51,561 nt of DNA. Source: Thermococcus sp. GTDB lineage: Archaea; Methanobacteriota_B; Thermococci; Thermococcales; Thermococcaceae. Shown here piece after piece: positions 8,760-16,758 of this stretch. The position numbers were made by a program, and so were the translations under genes. How positions within the stretch are numbered: position 1 is the first letter of the stretch; every line of letters begins with the position of its first letter. The stretch spans positions 1-51,561 of the forward strand of contig NZ_WANV01000019.1 in NCBI RefSeq assembly GCF_015521605.1. The letters run 5' to 3'. The notes beneath the pieces are model-generated. The model was given only the letters and a program-made list of their open reading frames with translations. It was not told the origin of the DNA and made no database searches.

Positions 8760-9815
8760 TCACATCTTGGCGGAAGCACCGACCTTGACACGCGGGTCGA
8801 GGAATCCGTAGATCATGTCGGCAAGGACGACTCCGCTCAGGTAGAGCACTGTGAAGAAGTACGTCAGCCCTATGAGGAGGTTGGTCTCGTTCTGCTGGAG
8901 GGCAACCCAGTAGAGCCTGCCCATTCCCGGATAGTTGAAGACGAGCTCACTGATGATTGCACCACCGAGTGATCCAAGGAGGGCGAAGATGATCATGGTA
9001 ACTATCGGCGGGGCAGCGGCACGGAGGGCGTGACCGTAGATGATCTTGTGCTCGGGGATACCCTTAGCCTTGGCGGCCATTATGAAGTCCTCCTGGAGGG
9101 TTCCTATCATGATGTTTCTGGTCGTCCACGCCCAGCCACCGAAGACGACGAAGACGTAGGTGAACACCGGGAGGGCGAGCTTCCAGAGAACGTCCTTAAC
9201 ATGCGCCCAGCCCGTGAGTTGCGGGTCAAACATTGAGCTGAGCGGGAACCAGCCGAGCTTGAATGCGAATATCAGGAGGAACATCATTCCAGTCCACCAC
9301 ATCGGCAGACTGTAGGTGAGCAGTGCGAAGATGGAGAGACCCCTGTCGAAGAGACTGCCCGCGTGCCTCGCGGCCCTAACTCCAAGGAAGATACCTAATA
9401 TAATGACTATTATCGTAGCCGTCGTGAAGAGCAGGATGCTCCTGGGAACGGCGACCTTGATGATATCGGCGACGTTGTTTGTACCGAAAATAGGCATGCT
9501 CGTCGTTCCGAAGTCCAGCCGCAATGTACGCAAAGCCTTATTGTAAACTTTCTGCCAGTAGGGAATGTTCAGTTCATATTTCTCTTCAAGAGATGCCTGC
9601 TTTGCGGCCTTGGCCTGTTCAAAGGCCTCTAAACCCTGACTCTGCTTGATTTTAGCACCCTCAGTTCTTTCCCATAGCATCAATTCCTCGTACATCTTGG
9701 ATCTGTTGCTCTGCTCGGCAACCTTAACGAACAGCGCCGAGATAATAAAGGTCACTATCAACAGGACGAGAATGGCGTTTAGAATCCTAAACACCAGGTA
9801 CTTTAGATACCCCAT
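8760..9815 (-). CDS. Peptide ABC transporter permease, DppB type
   Basis: Partner permease, 351 aa. An N-terminal TM (LVFRILNAILVLLIVTFIIS) is followed by an external segment of ~90 residues that is rich in charged helix. Then comes the BPD_transp_1 domain with the EAA motif AAKAKGIPEHKIIYGHALRAA and the C-terminal FLDPRVKVGA characteristic of DppB. GGGGGTGG lies before the ATG. Own promoter at 9876-9888 suggests the permease/ATPase genes can be transcribed separately from the abundant binding protein upstream. Confidence 0.93.
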   Translation of the reverse strand: MGYLKYLVFRILNAILVLLIVTFIISALFVKVAEQSNRSKMYEELMLWERTEGAKIKQSQGLEAFEQAKAAKQASLEEKYELNIPYWQKVYNKALRTLRLDFGTTSMPIFGTNNVADIIKVAVPRSILLFTTATIIVIILGIFLGVRAARHAGSLFDRGLSIFALLTYSLPMWWTGMMFLLIFAFKLGWFPLSSMFDPQLTGWAHVKDVLWKLALPVFTYVFVVFGGWAWTTRNIMIGTLQEDFIMAAKAKGIPEHKIIYGHALRAAAPPIVTMIIFALLGSLGGAIISELVFNYPGMGRLYWVALQQNETNLLIGLTYFFTVLYLSGVVLADMIYGFLDPRVKVGASAKM

Positions 9816-9925
9816 TTTTCCACCCCCACGTAGGTTGCTCGTGTTTAATGTATCTTTTTCAGCATTGTAAAACTGACTTTATATATCTTACTGCATAGAT
9901 GTGCACATTTTCATAGAAGTGCACC
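9816..9925 (-). promoter_or_regulatory. Promoter and putative operator of the dppBCDF-like unit
   Basis: AGATATATAAAGT (minus strand, 9876-9888) is a good TATA box, giving a start near 9855 and a ~40-nt leader with GGGGGTGG. Upstream of it are two GTGCAC palindromes at 9901-9906 and 9919-9924, spaced 18 nt. The first extends to ATGTGCACAT. Their placement upstream of the TATA box suits an activator or a repressor that blocks TBP/TFB. Confidence 0.45.
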
Positions 9926-9959
9926 GCAGAACTCCGCCAGGGATACCCGGATTTGGGAC

Positions 9960-9994
9960 AAAATTTCAAAAAAGAGGGGAAAGAACGAAACTAC
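9960..9994 (-). terminator. T-rich terminator after the binding-protein gene
   Basis: On the minus strand the stop codon is followed within ~25 nt by a pyrimidine-rich stretch containing TCTTTTTTG (9968-9975). Oligo-T tracts end transcription in Thermococcales. Together with the dppB promoter it separates the binding protein from the permease genes. Confidence 0.4.
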
Positions 9995-9995
9995 T

Positions 9996-12476
9996 TCACT
10001 TCTTCTTGGTGAAGTACCAGGCGGCCGCGGCGATGATGATTATCACCAGGCCGACAACGACGTAGGTGGTGGTGTTGGTTCCTCCAGCCGGGGTCGTGGT
10101 GGTCGTGGTCTCGGTCGGGCTCGGGCTGCTGGTTGTCTCGGTCGGGCTCGGGCTGCTGGTTGTGGGCGGCTGGGTGGTCGTGGTCTTGGTTATATCGTCC
10201 CAGGTGAGGCCTGAGATCTTGAGCATGACCTTGGCGAGGTCGTCGACGTGCTCCTTGGTGAGGAGGTCGAGCCAGAGGACACCCTCAGCACCGCTGCTGA
10301 AGGAGTAGGTCTTGTCGATGCCGTAGTCCTTGCTCCTGGCTACGAGCTCGCCCATGGCCCAGTAGAGCTCCCACGGAAGCTGCGGGTAGAACACGTAGAA
10401 TCCTGCGGTCATGTCGTCGGCAAGCGGGTGCTCGTAGGTACCGTAGACGACGTAGCCGTCGTTGGTCCACTGCCAGCCAAGGATGCTGGCGAGGGTTCCG
10501 GCGGTTCCACCGAGGCTCTCATCGTAGTACGGGTCGTCAGCGCCGTCCTTGTATGCCCAGGTGTAGAGGAACGCGACGTAGTACTTGAGGTCGTCGATGT
10601 TGCCCTTAACGCCGTTGTGCCACTCGCCGAAGTCACAGGTGACGGTAACCTTGACCTTGGCGGTCTTGCCAGCGTTCTCGGGAATCCAGCCCTGGGTCTG
10701 GTTGTAGATGACCGCATCGTCCGGAACGGTGAACTCACCGCGCTCAAGGTTCCACTTGCACCTGTACGGGGTGACGATACCGTCGAAGTTGGTGGTCGCA
10801 CCGTAGTCCCTGATGAGGTTCCAGACACGGACGCTGTAAACGTCGCTCAGACCACCGACCGGGTTGAAGGCGCTCATGAACATGGCACCGGTTGAGGCGA
10901 ACTGGGCGATCTTGAGGTGCTTGTCCGGGGTTTCAGCGGTCATGATGCTCCAGCGCTGGCCGATACCGGTGCTGGCCTCCGGGGTGATCTTAATAACCCT
11001 CTGCTTGTTGGCCGGGTAGAACTCCCAAGTCTCGATGAGGAAGACCCTCTCGCTCTCAAGGATGCCTATGAGCATGCTTATCTTCTGGAGGTCCCAGTAC
11101 TGCTCCTTGGTGGTAATCTTGATCGGCTGCTCAGGGACAAGGTCGGGGTTGAGGTGCGGGGTGTTCTGGGCCTTCTCCTTGGTAATCTCGAAGTAGGTCA
11201 GCAGGTAGGTAAGCTCCTCCTCGGTCCACTTGAGCATCGGGCCAAGGCTGTCGGCGCTCGTGTAGTACTCGGCACCTATCTTCTGGAGTCCAGCGTTGAC
11301 GTCTCCGTTGCCGATGTACTTGAGGGCCTCCTCAACGGTGACGGTGTTAACGTGCTTGGGCTCAACGGCACCCGGAACGTATCCATACCAGGCGGCGTAG
11401 AACCAGGCGGTGTAGTCGTCAATCCAGACGCTCGGAATACCGCTGGTACCCCATCCACCGGTGTAGATGTTCCACTCGTAGTTGCTCGGCGGCTTGGCGA
11501 AGACGACCTGACCGGCCTTCTGCCTGTCCCAAAGGAGCCTGTCAACCTTGAAGCCAACCTTCTTCTCAAGGAGGTCGGCGACATAGAGACCGATGTCCTT
11601 CCTCTCGTCCTCGATACGGATGATGAACTTGACGGTAACCGGCTGGCCATCGAAGTACCACATTCCGTCCTTCTTCTCAAGGGTGTGGCCGTACTTGGCA
11701 ACCTCCTGGGCAGCCTTGTCCATGGCGCTGGCTATGATCTTAAGGGCGAGCTCCTCGTTGCCAGCACCGCTGAGGCCGAGGGCCTTGTAGACCGGCTCGA
11801 AGTACTTGTCGGCCGGGTGGCTCGGCCTGATACAGCCAAGCATCGGGGCACCGCTACCCTGGTAGATGTTCTGGACGATGTAGTCCCTGCTGATGAGCCA
11901 GTTCATGGCAAACCTAACTTCCCTGATGGCGAAGGGGTTGAAGTAAACCTGGTCACCGACGGTGACGATCGGAGCGTCCTTGTCAGGGTCGTGGTAGGTG
12001 TTGAAGGTCAGCTCATTGTACGAGCTGGCACTCTTGTACAGGTTGAGGTTGGCAAGAACGTCCTCACCAAGACCCTGGTACTTTCCAGCCGGGAAGGAGA
12101 ACATACCAAGGTCGTACTCACCCTTGGCGATCTGGAGGATAACGTTCTCAGGGTTCTGGACACCCTGGTACTCAATAACATCGGCATAGCCGTCCTTCGG
12201 AAGGGTGTCGGTGTAGATGGTCCTCGGGCCGGTGAACTTCTCAAGCTTGAGATAGAGGTTCTCCGGGGAGTACATGACGAGCATGTACGGACCATTGCTG
12301 ATAACGAAGTGGCCGTACTTGAGGTACCACTGGAGGTCGGCCTTGAAGCGGGCCTTGGCCTCGTCGCTGTTCAGGGGTATGTCCTTGGGGGTGTAGTCAG
12401 CCGCGCTGACTGCATGGACGGCAAAAATACTAAACAACATCAAGCCCATAATAAACAATCCCAAAGCCTTCTTCAT
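9996..12476 (-). CDS. Membrane-anchored peptide/solute-binding protein of the Dpp-type ABC importer
   Basis: An 826-aa extracellular binding protein (SBP_bac_5 type). Residues 1-26 form a signal peptide ending VSAA. The body has family features such as VRFAMNWLISRDYIVQNIYQGSG and long aromatic-rich segments. A Thr/Ser/Pro linker of ~45 residues follows, including a duplicated TSSPSPTET unit, and then a C-terminal TM helix (YVVVGLVIIIIAAAAWYF) with a KKK stop-transfer. This is the usual archaeal arrangement with a likely O-glycosylated stalk. At 826 aa it is longer than bacterial DppA (~540). GGAGG lies 10 nt before the ATG. Codon usage is strongly G/C-ending, as in highly expressed genes. Confidence 0.93.
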   Translation of the reverse strand: MKKALGLFIMGLMLFSIFAVHAVSAADYTPKDIPLNSDEAKARFKADLQWYLKYGHFVISNGPYMLVMYSPENLYLKLEKFTGPRTIYTDTLPKDGYADVIEYQGVQNPENVILQIAKGEYDLGMFSFPAGKYQGLGEDVLANLNLYKSASSYNELTFNTYHDPDKDAPIVTVGDQVYFNPFAIREVRFAMNWLISRDYIVQNIYQGSGAPMLGCIRPSHPADKYFEPVYKALGLSGAGNEELALKIIASAMDKAAQEVAKYGHTLEKKDGMWYFDGQPVTVKFIIRIEDERKDIGLYVADLLEKKVGFKVDRLLWDRQKAGQVVFAKPPSNYEWNIYTGGWGTSGIPSVWIDDYTAWFYAAWYGYVPGAVEPKHVNTVTVEEALKYIGNGDVNAGLQKIGAEYYTSADSLGPMLKWTEEELTYLLTYFEITKEKAQNTPHLNPDLVPEQPIKITTKEQYWDLQKISMLIGILESERVFLIETWEFYPANKQRVIKITPEASTGIGQRWSIMTAETPDKHLKIAQFASTGAMFMSAFNPVGGLSDVYSVRVWNLIRDYGATTNFDGIVTPYRCKWNLERGEFTVPDDAVIYNQTQGWIPENAGKTAKVKVTVTCDFGEWHNGVKGNIDDLKYYVAFLYTWAYKDGADDPYYDESLGGTAGTLASILGWQWTNDGYVVYGTYEHPLADDMTAGFYVFYPQLPWELYWAMGELVARSKDYGIDKTYSFSSGAEGVLWLDLLTKEHVDDLAKVMLKISGLTWDDITKTTTTQPPTTSSPSPTETTSSPSPTETTTTTTPAGGTNTTTYVVVGLVIIIIAAAAWYFTKKK
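10110..10163. repeat. 27-nt perfect tandem duplication in the binding-protein stalk
   Basis: The 27-base unit at 10110-10136 is repeated exactly at 10137-10163. On the coding (minus) strand each copy encodes a nine-residue Ser/Pro/Thr unit of the stalk. Perfect identity suggests a recent slippage or duplication event. Confidence 0.9.
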
Positions 12477-12834
12477 ACTCCACTGCCTCCTTCACTTTTT
12501 GGCAATGTTGCCACATATGGTGTATAATGGCATGAAGATATACATTGAAAGCCTATTTAAGGGTTACGTTCTTGTAAAAGTAGTGGCTTTAGAAAAGCCC
12601 CCTACAGACTCCAAAAGATTTCATAACGCCTACTTATCTTCCAATAGTATCTTGCGTTGTCAACGATGCTTAAATTCAAAAAACAAACTGAAAAAAGCCA
12701 CATAATGAACTAAGAAGACAGTAGATAGTTGAGGAAAGCCGTAAAAATCGTTAGCACCCACTTTTTTGCTTCAAGTTGAGGAATTGTATGCAAAAAACTT
12801 AAAATGGAGTAGCATCCACTCCAGTGCGGGCGCT
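12477..12834. promoter_or_regulatory. Divergent promoter region between the peptide-binding protein and dihydroorotase
   Basis: This 358-nt spacer contains no convincing gene. For the binding protein, CCCTTAAATAGG (minus strand, 12552-12563) is a TATA box giving a ~50-nt leader. Inside that leader is the perfect inverted repeat TGGCAA-TG-TTGCCA at 12500-12513, a candidate operator or RNA hairpin. For dihydroorotase, the A/T-rich AAAAAACTTAAAA at about 12792-12804 is the best TATA candidate and would start transcription just before ATG 12835. A short hairpin, GGCTTT-AG-AAAAGCC, lies near 12583. The middle (about 12600-12760) is AT-rich and shows nothing else. Confidence 0.5.
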
Positions 12835-14061
12835 ATGTACGACCTTGTCCTGAAAGGGAAATTCTTAAAGGGTAGGAAACTGATAGACGGGAGCATAGCG
12901 GTTCTTGACGGCAAAATTTCCCGAATATCTATTGGAGAATTAAAGGGAGAAGAAACGATTAAGATTGAAAGCGGAGGGGTCATTCTTCCGGGTCTCATAG
13001 ATGTTCACGTCCATCTCAGGGATTTTCGGCAGCGTTCCAAAGAAACCATCCGAACCGGCACCATGGCGGCGCTCCACGGAGGCATAACCACGGTTTTTGA
13101 CATGCCAAACACCGATCCGCCGGTACTCGACTCACAGACATTCAGGAGGAGGGAAGAAGCGTTCCGGGGCATGGCATATACGGACTATGCGCTAAGTTTT
13201 CTCCTGAGCGGCAACTGCGACGAAGCCAAAAAAGCCCAGGCGGACTTTTACAAAATATTCATGGGCGCCTCAACCAGCGGGATTTTTTCCAGGGACTTTG
13301 AAAGCGATTACTCCTGTGCCCCAAAGACCGTCAGCGTTCACGCCGAGGACTCCGAAGTGATATTAAAAAACCCGGAGAGGCCTCCCGAAGCCGAGGTTCG
13401 CGCAGTCCAGAGGGCCCTACGGGCGGCAGAAAGAATCGGGAAACCTCTCAACGTCTGCCACGTCTCAACGGCCGAAGGGACAAAGGCGATACTTGAAGCC
13501 GGCCTGCCGTGGGTGAGCTTTGAGGTAACGCCCCACCACCTCTTCCTCACACAGAGGGACTACGCGAGAAATCCCCTCCTCAAAGTTTATCCGCCGCTGA
13601 GAGGCGAGGGCGATAGGAGGGCGCTCTGGGAGAACTTTTCACGGATCCCGATAATTGCGAGCGACCACGCGCCCCACACGCTTGAGGACAAGGAAAAAGG
13701 CTCAGCTGGAATACCCGGTCTTGAGACAGAGGTGGCACTCCTTCTCGATGCCGTAAACAGGGGCATGCTGGAGCTCCGGGACATAGTGGAAAAGATGCAC
13801 TGGAATCCAATTAGAATATTTGGAATAAGGAACAAAGGGCTGGAGGTCGGGAAGGACGCGGACTTTACCATTGTCGACATCAAGAGGGAGTGGGCAGTCA
13901 AACCAGAGGAATTCTACACGAAGGCCAAGTGGAGCCCGTGGGAAGGGCGAAAACTCAGGGGAAAGGTCGTGATGACGGTTCTGCACGGCGAAATAGTTAT
14001 GGAGGAGGACGAGATAATCGGAAAGCCCCGGGGGGTTAGGATAAATGCTGGAAAGGGTTGA
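12835..14061 (+). CDS. pyrC: Dihydroorotase
   Basis: Third step of UMP synthesis: cyclises carbamoyl aspartate to dihydroorotate. 408 aa, amidohydrolase fold. The metal-binding HxH is in LIDVHVHLRDF, and later ligands and substrate residues are in NVCHVST, EVTPHHLFL and IIASDHAPHTLEDKEKG. The frame is open upstream to a TTG at 12766, but that extension overlaps the promoter-like AT-rich stretch and has no family-like residues, so ATG 12835 is preferred. The 3' end overlaps pyrK by 17 nt, so the two are co-transcribed and probably coupled. Confidence 0.94.
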   Translation: MYDLVLKGKFLKGRKLIDGSIAVLDGKISRISIGELKGEETIKIESGGVILPGLIDVHVHLRDFRQRSKETIRTGTMAALHGGITTVFDMPNTDPPVLDSQTFRRREEAFRGMAYTDYALSFLLSGNCDEAKKAQADFYKIFMGASTSGIFSRDFESDYSCAPKTVSVHAEDSEVILKNPERPPEAEVRAVQRALRAAERIGKPLNVCHVSTAEGTKAILEAGLPWVSFEVTPHHLFLTQRDYARNPLLKVYPPLRGEGDRRALWENFSRIPIIASDHAPHTLEDKEKGSAGIPGLETEVALLLDAVNRGMLELRDIVEKMHWNPIRIFGIRNKGLEVGKDADFTIVDIKREWAVKPEEFYTKAKWSPWEGRKLRGKVVMTVLHGEIVMEEDEIIGKPRGVRINAGKG

Positions 14062-14746
14062 GCTCAGGGAAGGTTGGGATGTTGCAAAGGACGTTAAAGC
14101 CTTCCGCTTCGATAGGAGGCTAAAATTCACCGCAGGCCAGTTCATCATGGCCTGGCTTCCCGGCGTTGGGGAAAAGCCCTTCAGCCTGGCCTGGAAAGAC
14201 CTCATAGTGGTCAAGCGCGTTGGCCCCTTTACGTCGAGGCTCTTCGAGCTTGAGGAGGGGGACCACATCTGGATTCGCGGCCCCTACGGGAGGGGCTTCG
14301 AGCCGAAGGGGGAGAGTGTAGCCCTTGTAGGTGGGGGAATAGGGATACCTCCGCTCTACGCCTTCGCGAGGCAGAACAAAGATAGGTTTGAGAACGTAAC
14401 TCTGATCTACGGCGCCCGCTCAGAGGACGAGCTCGCACTGATGGACATCGAGAACTACGTGGACGAAGTGGTTATCACGACCGATGACGGCTCGGCCGGA
14501 AGAAAGGGCTTTCCCACGGAGGTTCTCGCCGAAAGAAAGGGCGAATTTGACGGGGTGTATGCCTGCGGCCCGGAGCCGATGCTGAAGGCAGTCCTTCGGG
14601 TGATGGACTATGAGAAAGTTCAGGTCTCAGCGGAGCGCTACATGAAGTGCGGTATAGGTGTCTGTGGCTCCTGCAACCTCGGGAAGTACCTCGTCTGCAG
14701 GGACGGCCCGGTTTTCAATGGTCTCCAGATGAGGGGACTGCTCTGA
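14045..14746 (+). CDS. pyrK: Dihydroorotate dehydrogenase electron transfer subunit
   Basis: Carries FAD and a [2Fe-2S] cluster that pass electrons from dihydroorotate dehydrogenase to NAD+. 233 aa with a ferredoxin-reductase-like layout. The N-terminal barrel has GEKPFSLAW and GPYGRGF, and the NAD domain begins with VALVGGGIGIPPLYAFA and has YACGPEPMLKAV. The C-terminal cluster motif is CGIGVCGSCNLGKYLVC (C-x4-C-x2-C...C). It overlaps pyrC. The catalytic subunit gene (pyrD) is not in the window. Confidence 0.92.
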   Translation: MLERVELREGWDVAKDVKAFRFDRRLKFTAGQFIMAWLPGVGEKPFSLAWKDLIVVKRVGPFTSRLFELEEGDHIWIRGPYGRGFEPKGESVALVGGGIGIPPLYAFARQNKDRFENVTLIYGARSEDELALMDIENYVDEVVITTDDGSAGRKGFPTEVLAERKGEFDGVYACGPEPMLKAVLRVMDYEKVQVSAERYMKCGIGVCGSCNLGKYLVCRDGPVFNGLQMRGLL

Positions 14747-14753
14747 CCAGTGA

Positions 14754-14790
14754 GCTTTTTAAACCCCTTTTCTCCGTTTCGGCCGGTGAG
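14754..14790 (+). promoter_or_regulatory. Promoter and ribosome binding site of the radical SAM gene
   Basis: CTTTTTAAACC at 14755-14765 is a TATA box just after the pyrK stop. It predicts a start near 14785 and a leader of about nine bases carrying GGTGAG before ATG 14794. The gene is therefore probably not dependent on the pyr transcript. Confidence 0.55.
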
Positions 14791-14793
14791 ATA

Positions 14794-15936
14794 ATGAAGA
14801 GGATGAGCTGGGAGGAGTTCGCGAGGAGCATGGGGGTCGAGCCCCAGATCCTTGAGAACAGAGAGGCGAGACTGTTAAAGAAGTTCGTGATGGATTTAAA
14901 GTTCCCCACTCACTGTCAGGGCTGTCAGGGGCTGGATTTGGGCAACCCGAATCCCGTCCACCACCCGAGCTACGAGCTGACTCCGGCATGCAACCACGAC
15001 TGCGTATTCTGCTACTCGAACGTTGCGGTCAAGCTCGGGAAGGCCCCGAAGCCCGGCTACTACGGCTGGGACAGGCCTTACGCGATAACTGTGTCACAGT
15101 ACGGAGAGCCGCTGCTCAGCCCGCGCATAGTCGAGGTCAACAGGATGCTCAGGGAGAGGTTCCCGGGGGCAAGGCTCGACCTGCAGACCAACGGCTCGCT
15201 TCTGACCGAGGAGCTGTGGGGCAAGCTGGACTTTGACCTGGTGATGATAAGCCTCGACGCGGCAAGCAGGGAGAAGCATCTGATGATAACCAACGCCGAC
15301 ACCTTTGAAAACGTAGTGAACGCGCTTAGAATAGTCGGTTCAGACAAAAGCGTCCGCTCGATCGTCAGGACGATATTCATGCCCGGCATAAACGACGAAG
15401 ATATACCCAAGATAGCCGAGCTGGCCGCCTCGCTTGGTGTGGACGAGATGATGCTCCAGCCCCTCACAATACACGAACTCAACGTCGAGAGGCTTAAGAA
15501 AGCTGGGCTGGATTTCGAGAGGGCCGAGAGCATAAGGGAGTACCTGAAGACGGCGATGGAGGCAGGGCAATACATCGACGTCCGCATAAGCGGCTGTCAG
15601 CTGGCGATATACAGGACGATGGACCCGCTGACGCTCTTCAGCGCGAGGCGCGTTGCCAGGGACGTCGCACCAATAGTAAAGAGGAAGCGGGCGGAGATAG
15701 AGGAAACCTGCGACGGAGCGTTCAGGGCCAGCGTCGAAGGGCTAAACATGGAAGAGCTAGCGTCAGAGCTGAGCGCCCTGGGGGTTGAATACACGATGAA
15801 AAAAGGCACCCTCAGGTTCAGGGACGGAAACGCGGAGGTTATGGTCTTTAAAAGCGGGAAGGTGCTGATAAAGGGCGTTGGGGAAGAGAAAGCGAGGGAG
15901 ATTTACAGCAGATATTTCAAGAGCAACCTGGATTAA
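14794..15936 (+). CDS. Radical SAM protein of unknown function
   Basis: 380 aa. The radical SAM cluster motif is C66-N-H-D-C70-V-F-C73, and the core continues with YAITVSQYGEPLLS, a G-E-P type segment that contacts SAM, and LDLQTNGSLL. A second Cys pair precedes it (H40-C41-Q-G-C44) and further Cys lie at the end of the core (ISGCQL) and beyond (EETCDGAF), which could hold an extra metal or cluster. The C-terminal ~80 residues form a separate small domain. The reading frame is open upstream inside pyrK, but the TATA box and GGTGAG fix ATG 14794. I cannot assign a substrate. Confidence 0.85.
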   Translation: MKRMSWEEFARSMGVEPQILENREARLLKKFVMDLKFPTHCQGCQGLDLGNPNPVHHPSYELTPACNHDCVFCYSNVAVKLGKAPKPGYYGWDRPYAITVSQYGEPLLSPRIVEVNRMLRERFPGARLDLQTNGSLLTEELWGKLDFDLVMISLDAASREKHLMITNADTFENVVNALRIVGSDKSVRSIVRTIFMPGINDEDIPKIAELAASLGVDEMMLQPLTIHELNVERLKKAGLDFERAESIREYLKTAMEAGQYIDVRISGCQLAIYRTMDPLTLFSARRVARDVAPIVKRKRAEIEETCDGAFRASVEGLNMEELASELSALGVEYTMKKGTLRFRDGNAEVMVFKSGKVLIKGVGEEKAREIYSRYFKSNLD

Positions 15937-16028
15937 CCCATAGTCCTAACTGCACAGCTCCACGGCCTCTTTGGAACGCTGGGAAGAGAAGCGTTAAATA
16001 CTCCCTCCCCCAATTTTTATAGCTGGGG

Positions 16029-16727
16029 ATGGTTATGATACGCGAGATACTGGCCCTCGTGTTTCTGACGGCCTTTCTCTTCATCAACCTATCCCTGATG
16101 CTTATGCGGGTTTTCGGCAGCCTGGCCGGAATGACCTGGAGGAAGGTTCTCCGTCTTGACATCCCGAAGAACGAGAAGAAGGGCTGGGAAAGAGCCTTTA
16201 CCCTTATCTGGCTAGCCATTGGCACATGGGCCGTTCTGAAACTCTGGGACTGGAGCCTAACCGGCCTGGTGGCGTCTCTCTTCGGCTTCCTCGCCTTCAG
16301 GAGCGGGGCGAATATAGCGAGAACCCTCGTCTACGGTCTCCATGATCAGAGGATAATCGAAGAGTATACCGAAGACAGCAGGCTTCTGGGAATAGTGGGA
16401 ACGGCCACCAAGCTGTCGATACTTCTGGAGACCGTTTTCGTGGTGGCCTTCACCCTCGCGTACAAGGCGCTCTCGGTGACGCTGAGTCCGGGCGGCATGA
16501 GCGCTAACACATTCATCCTCTCCCTGTGGCTCGCAGGCCTTGCCTTCGGCGCACTCTTCGGCTGGTTCATAGCTAGGAACAACCGGGGAATACTCCTCCA
16601 GAATGCCATAGCAGTCGTCGGATTCTTTGCAACCAGAAAGGGCAAGAAAAAGACGGACGAGACGATAGGCAGGGCCAGAAACACGACCAAAAAATTGAAG
16701 TCAGGGTTACCAAGGCTGAGAAAATAA
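16029..16727 (+). CDS. Multispanning membrane protein of unknown function
   Basis: 232 aa, with about five TM segments: residues ~1-27, a pair near 55-95, one near 120-145 and one or two near 158-210. A basic C-terminal tail follows (KGKKKTDETIG... KKLKSG). No family recognised. Start is ATG 16029 or 16035 (both in frame, two residues apart). TTAAATAC at about 15993 is the TATA box best placed for this start; TTTTTATA at 16014-16021 lies too close unless translation starts later. Confidence 0.65.
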   Translation: MVMIREILALVFLTAFLFINLSLMLMRVFGSLAGMTWRKVLRLDIPKNEKKGWERAFTLIWLAIGTWAVLKLWDWSLTGLVASLFGFLAFRSGANIARTLVYGLHDQRIIEEYTEDSRLLGIVGTATKLSILLETVFVVAFTLAYKALSVTLSPGGMSANTFILSLWLAGLAFGALFGWFIARNNRGILLQNAIAVVGFFATRKGKKKTDETIGRARNTTKKLKSGLPRLRK

Positions 16728-16758
16728 CCTTTTTAAAATCCGCCTCTTTTCTCCCACC
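16728..16758 (+). promoter_or_regulatory. Promoter of the TtuA-like gene; leaderless transcript likely
   Basis: CTTTTTAAAATC at 16729-16739 is a strong TATA box, about 25 nt before the ATG at 16759. No ribosome binding site is visible, so the mRNA probably begins at or next to the start codon. Confidence 0.6.

Noticed and set aside
10917-12527. 536-aa open frame antisense to the peptide-binding protein
   Set aside because: It is a shadow caused by the strong codon bias of the binding-protein gene on the other strand. It has no family motifs, low-complexity Val/Leu/Gly/Asp content and no RBS.
12499-12705. 68-aa ORF in the spacer before pyrC
   Set aside because: It spans the binding-protein promoter and operator-like repeat, has no RBS and no recognisable protein features.
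12766-12834. Upstream TTG extension of the dihydroorotase frame
   Set aside because: It lies in AT-rich promoter-like DNA and adds residues unlike the family; ATG 12835 fits the family N-terminus.
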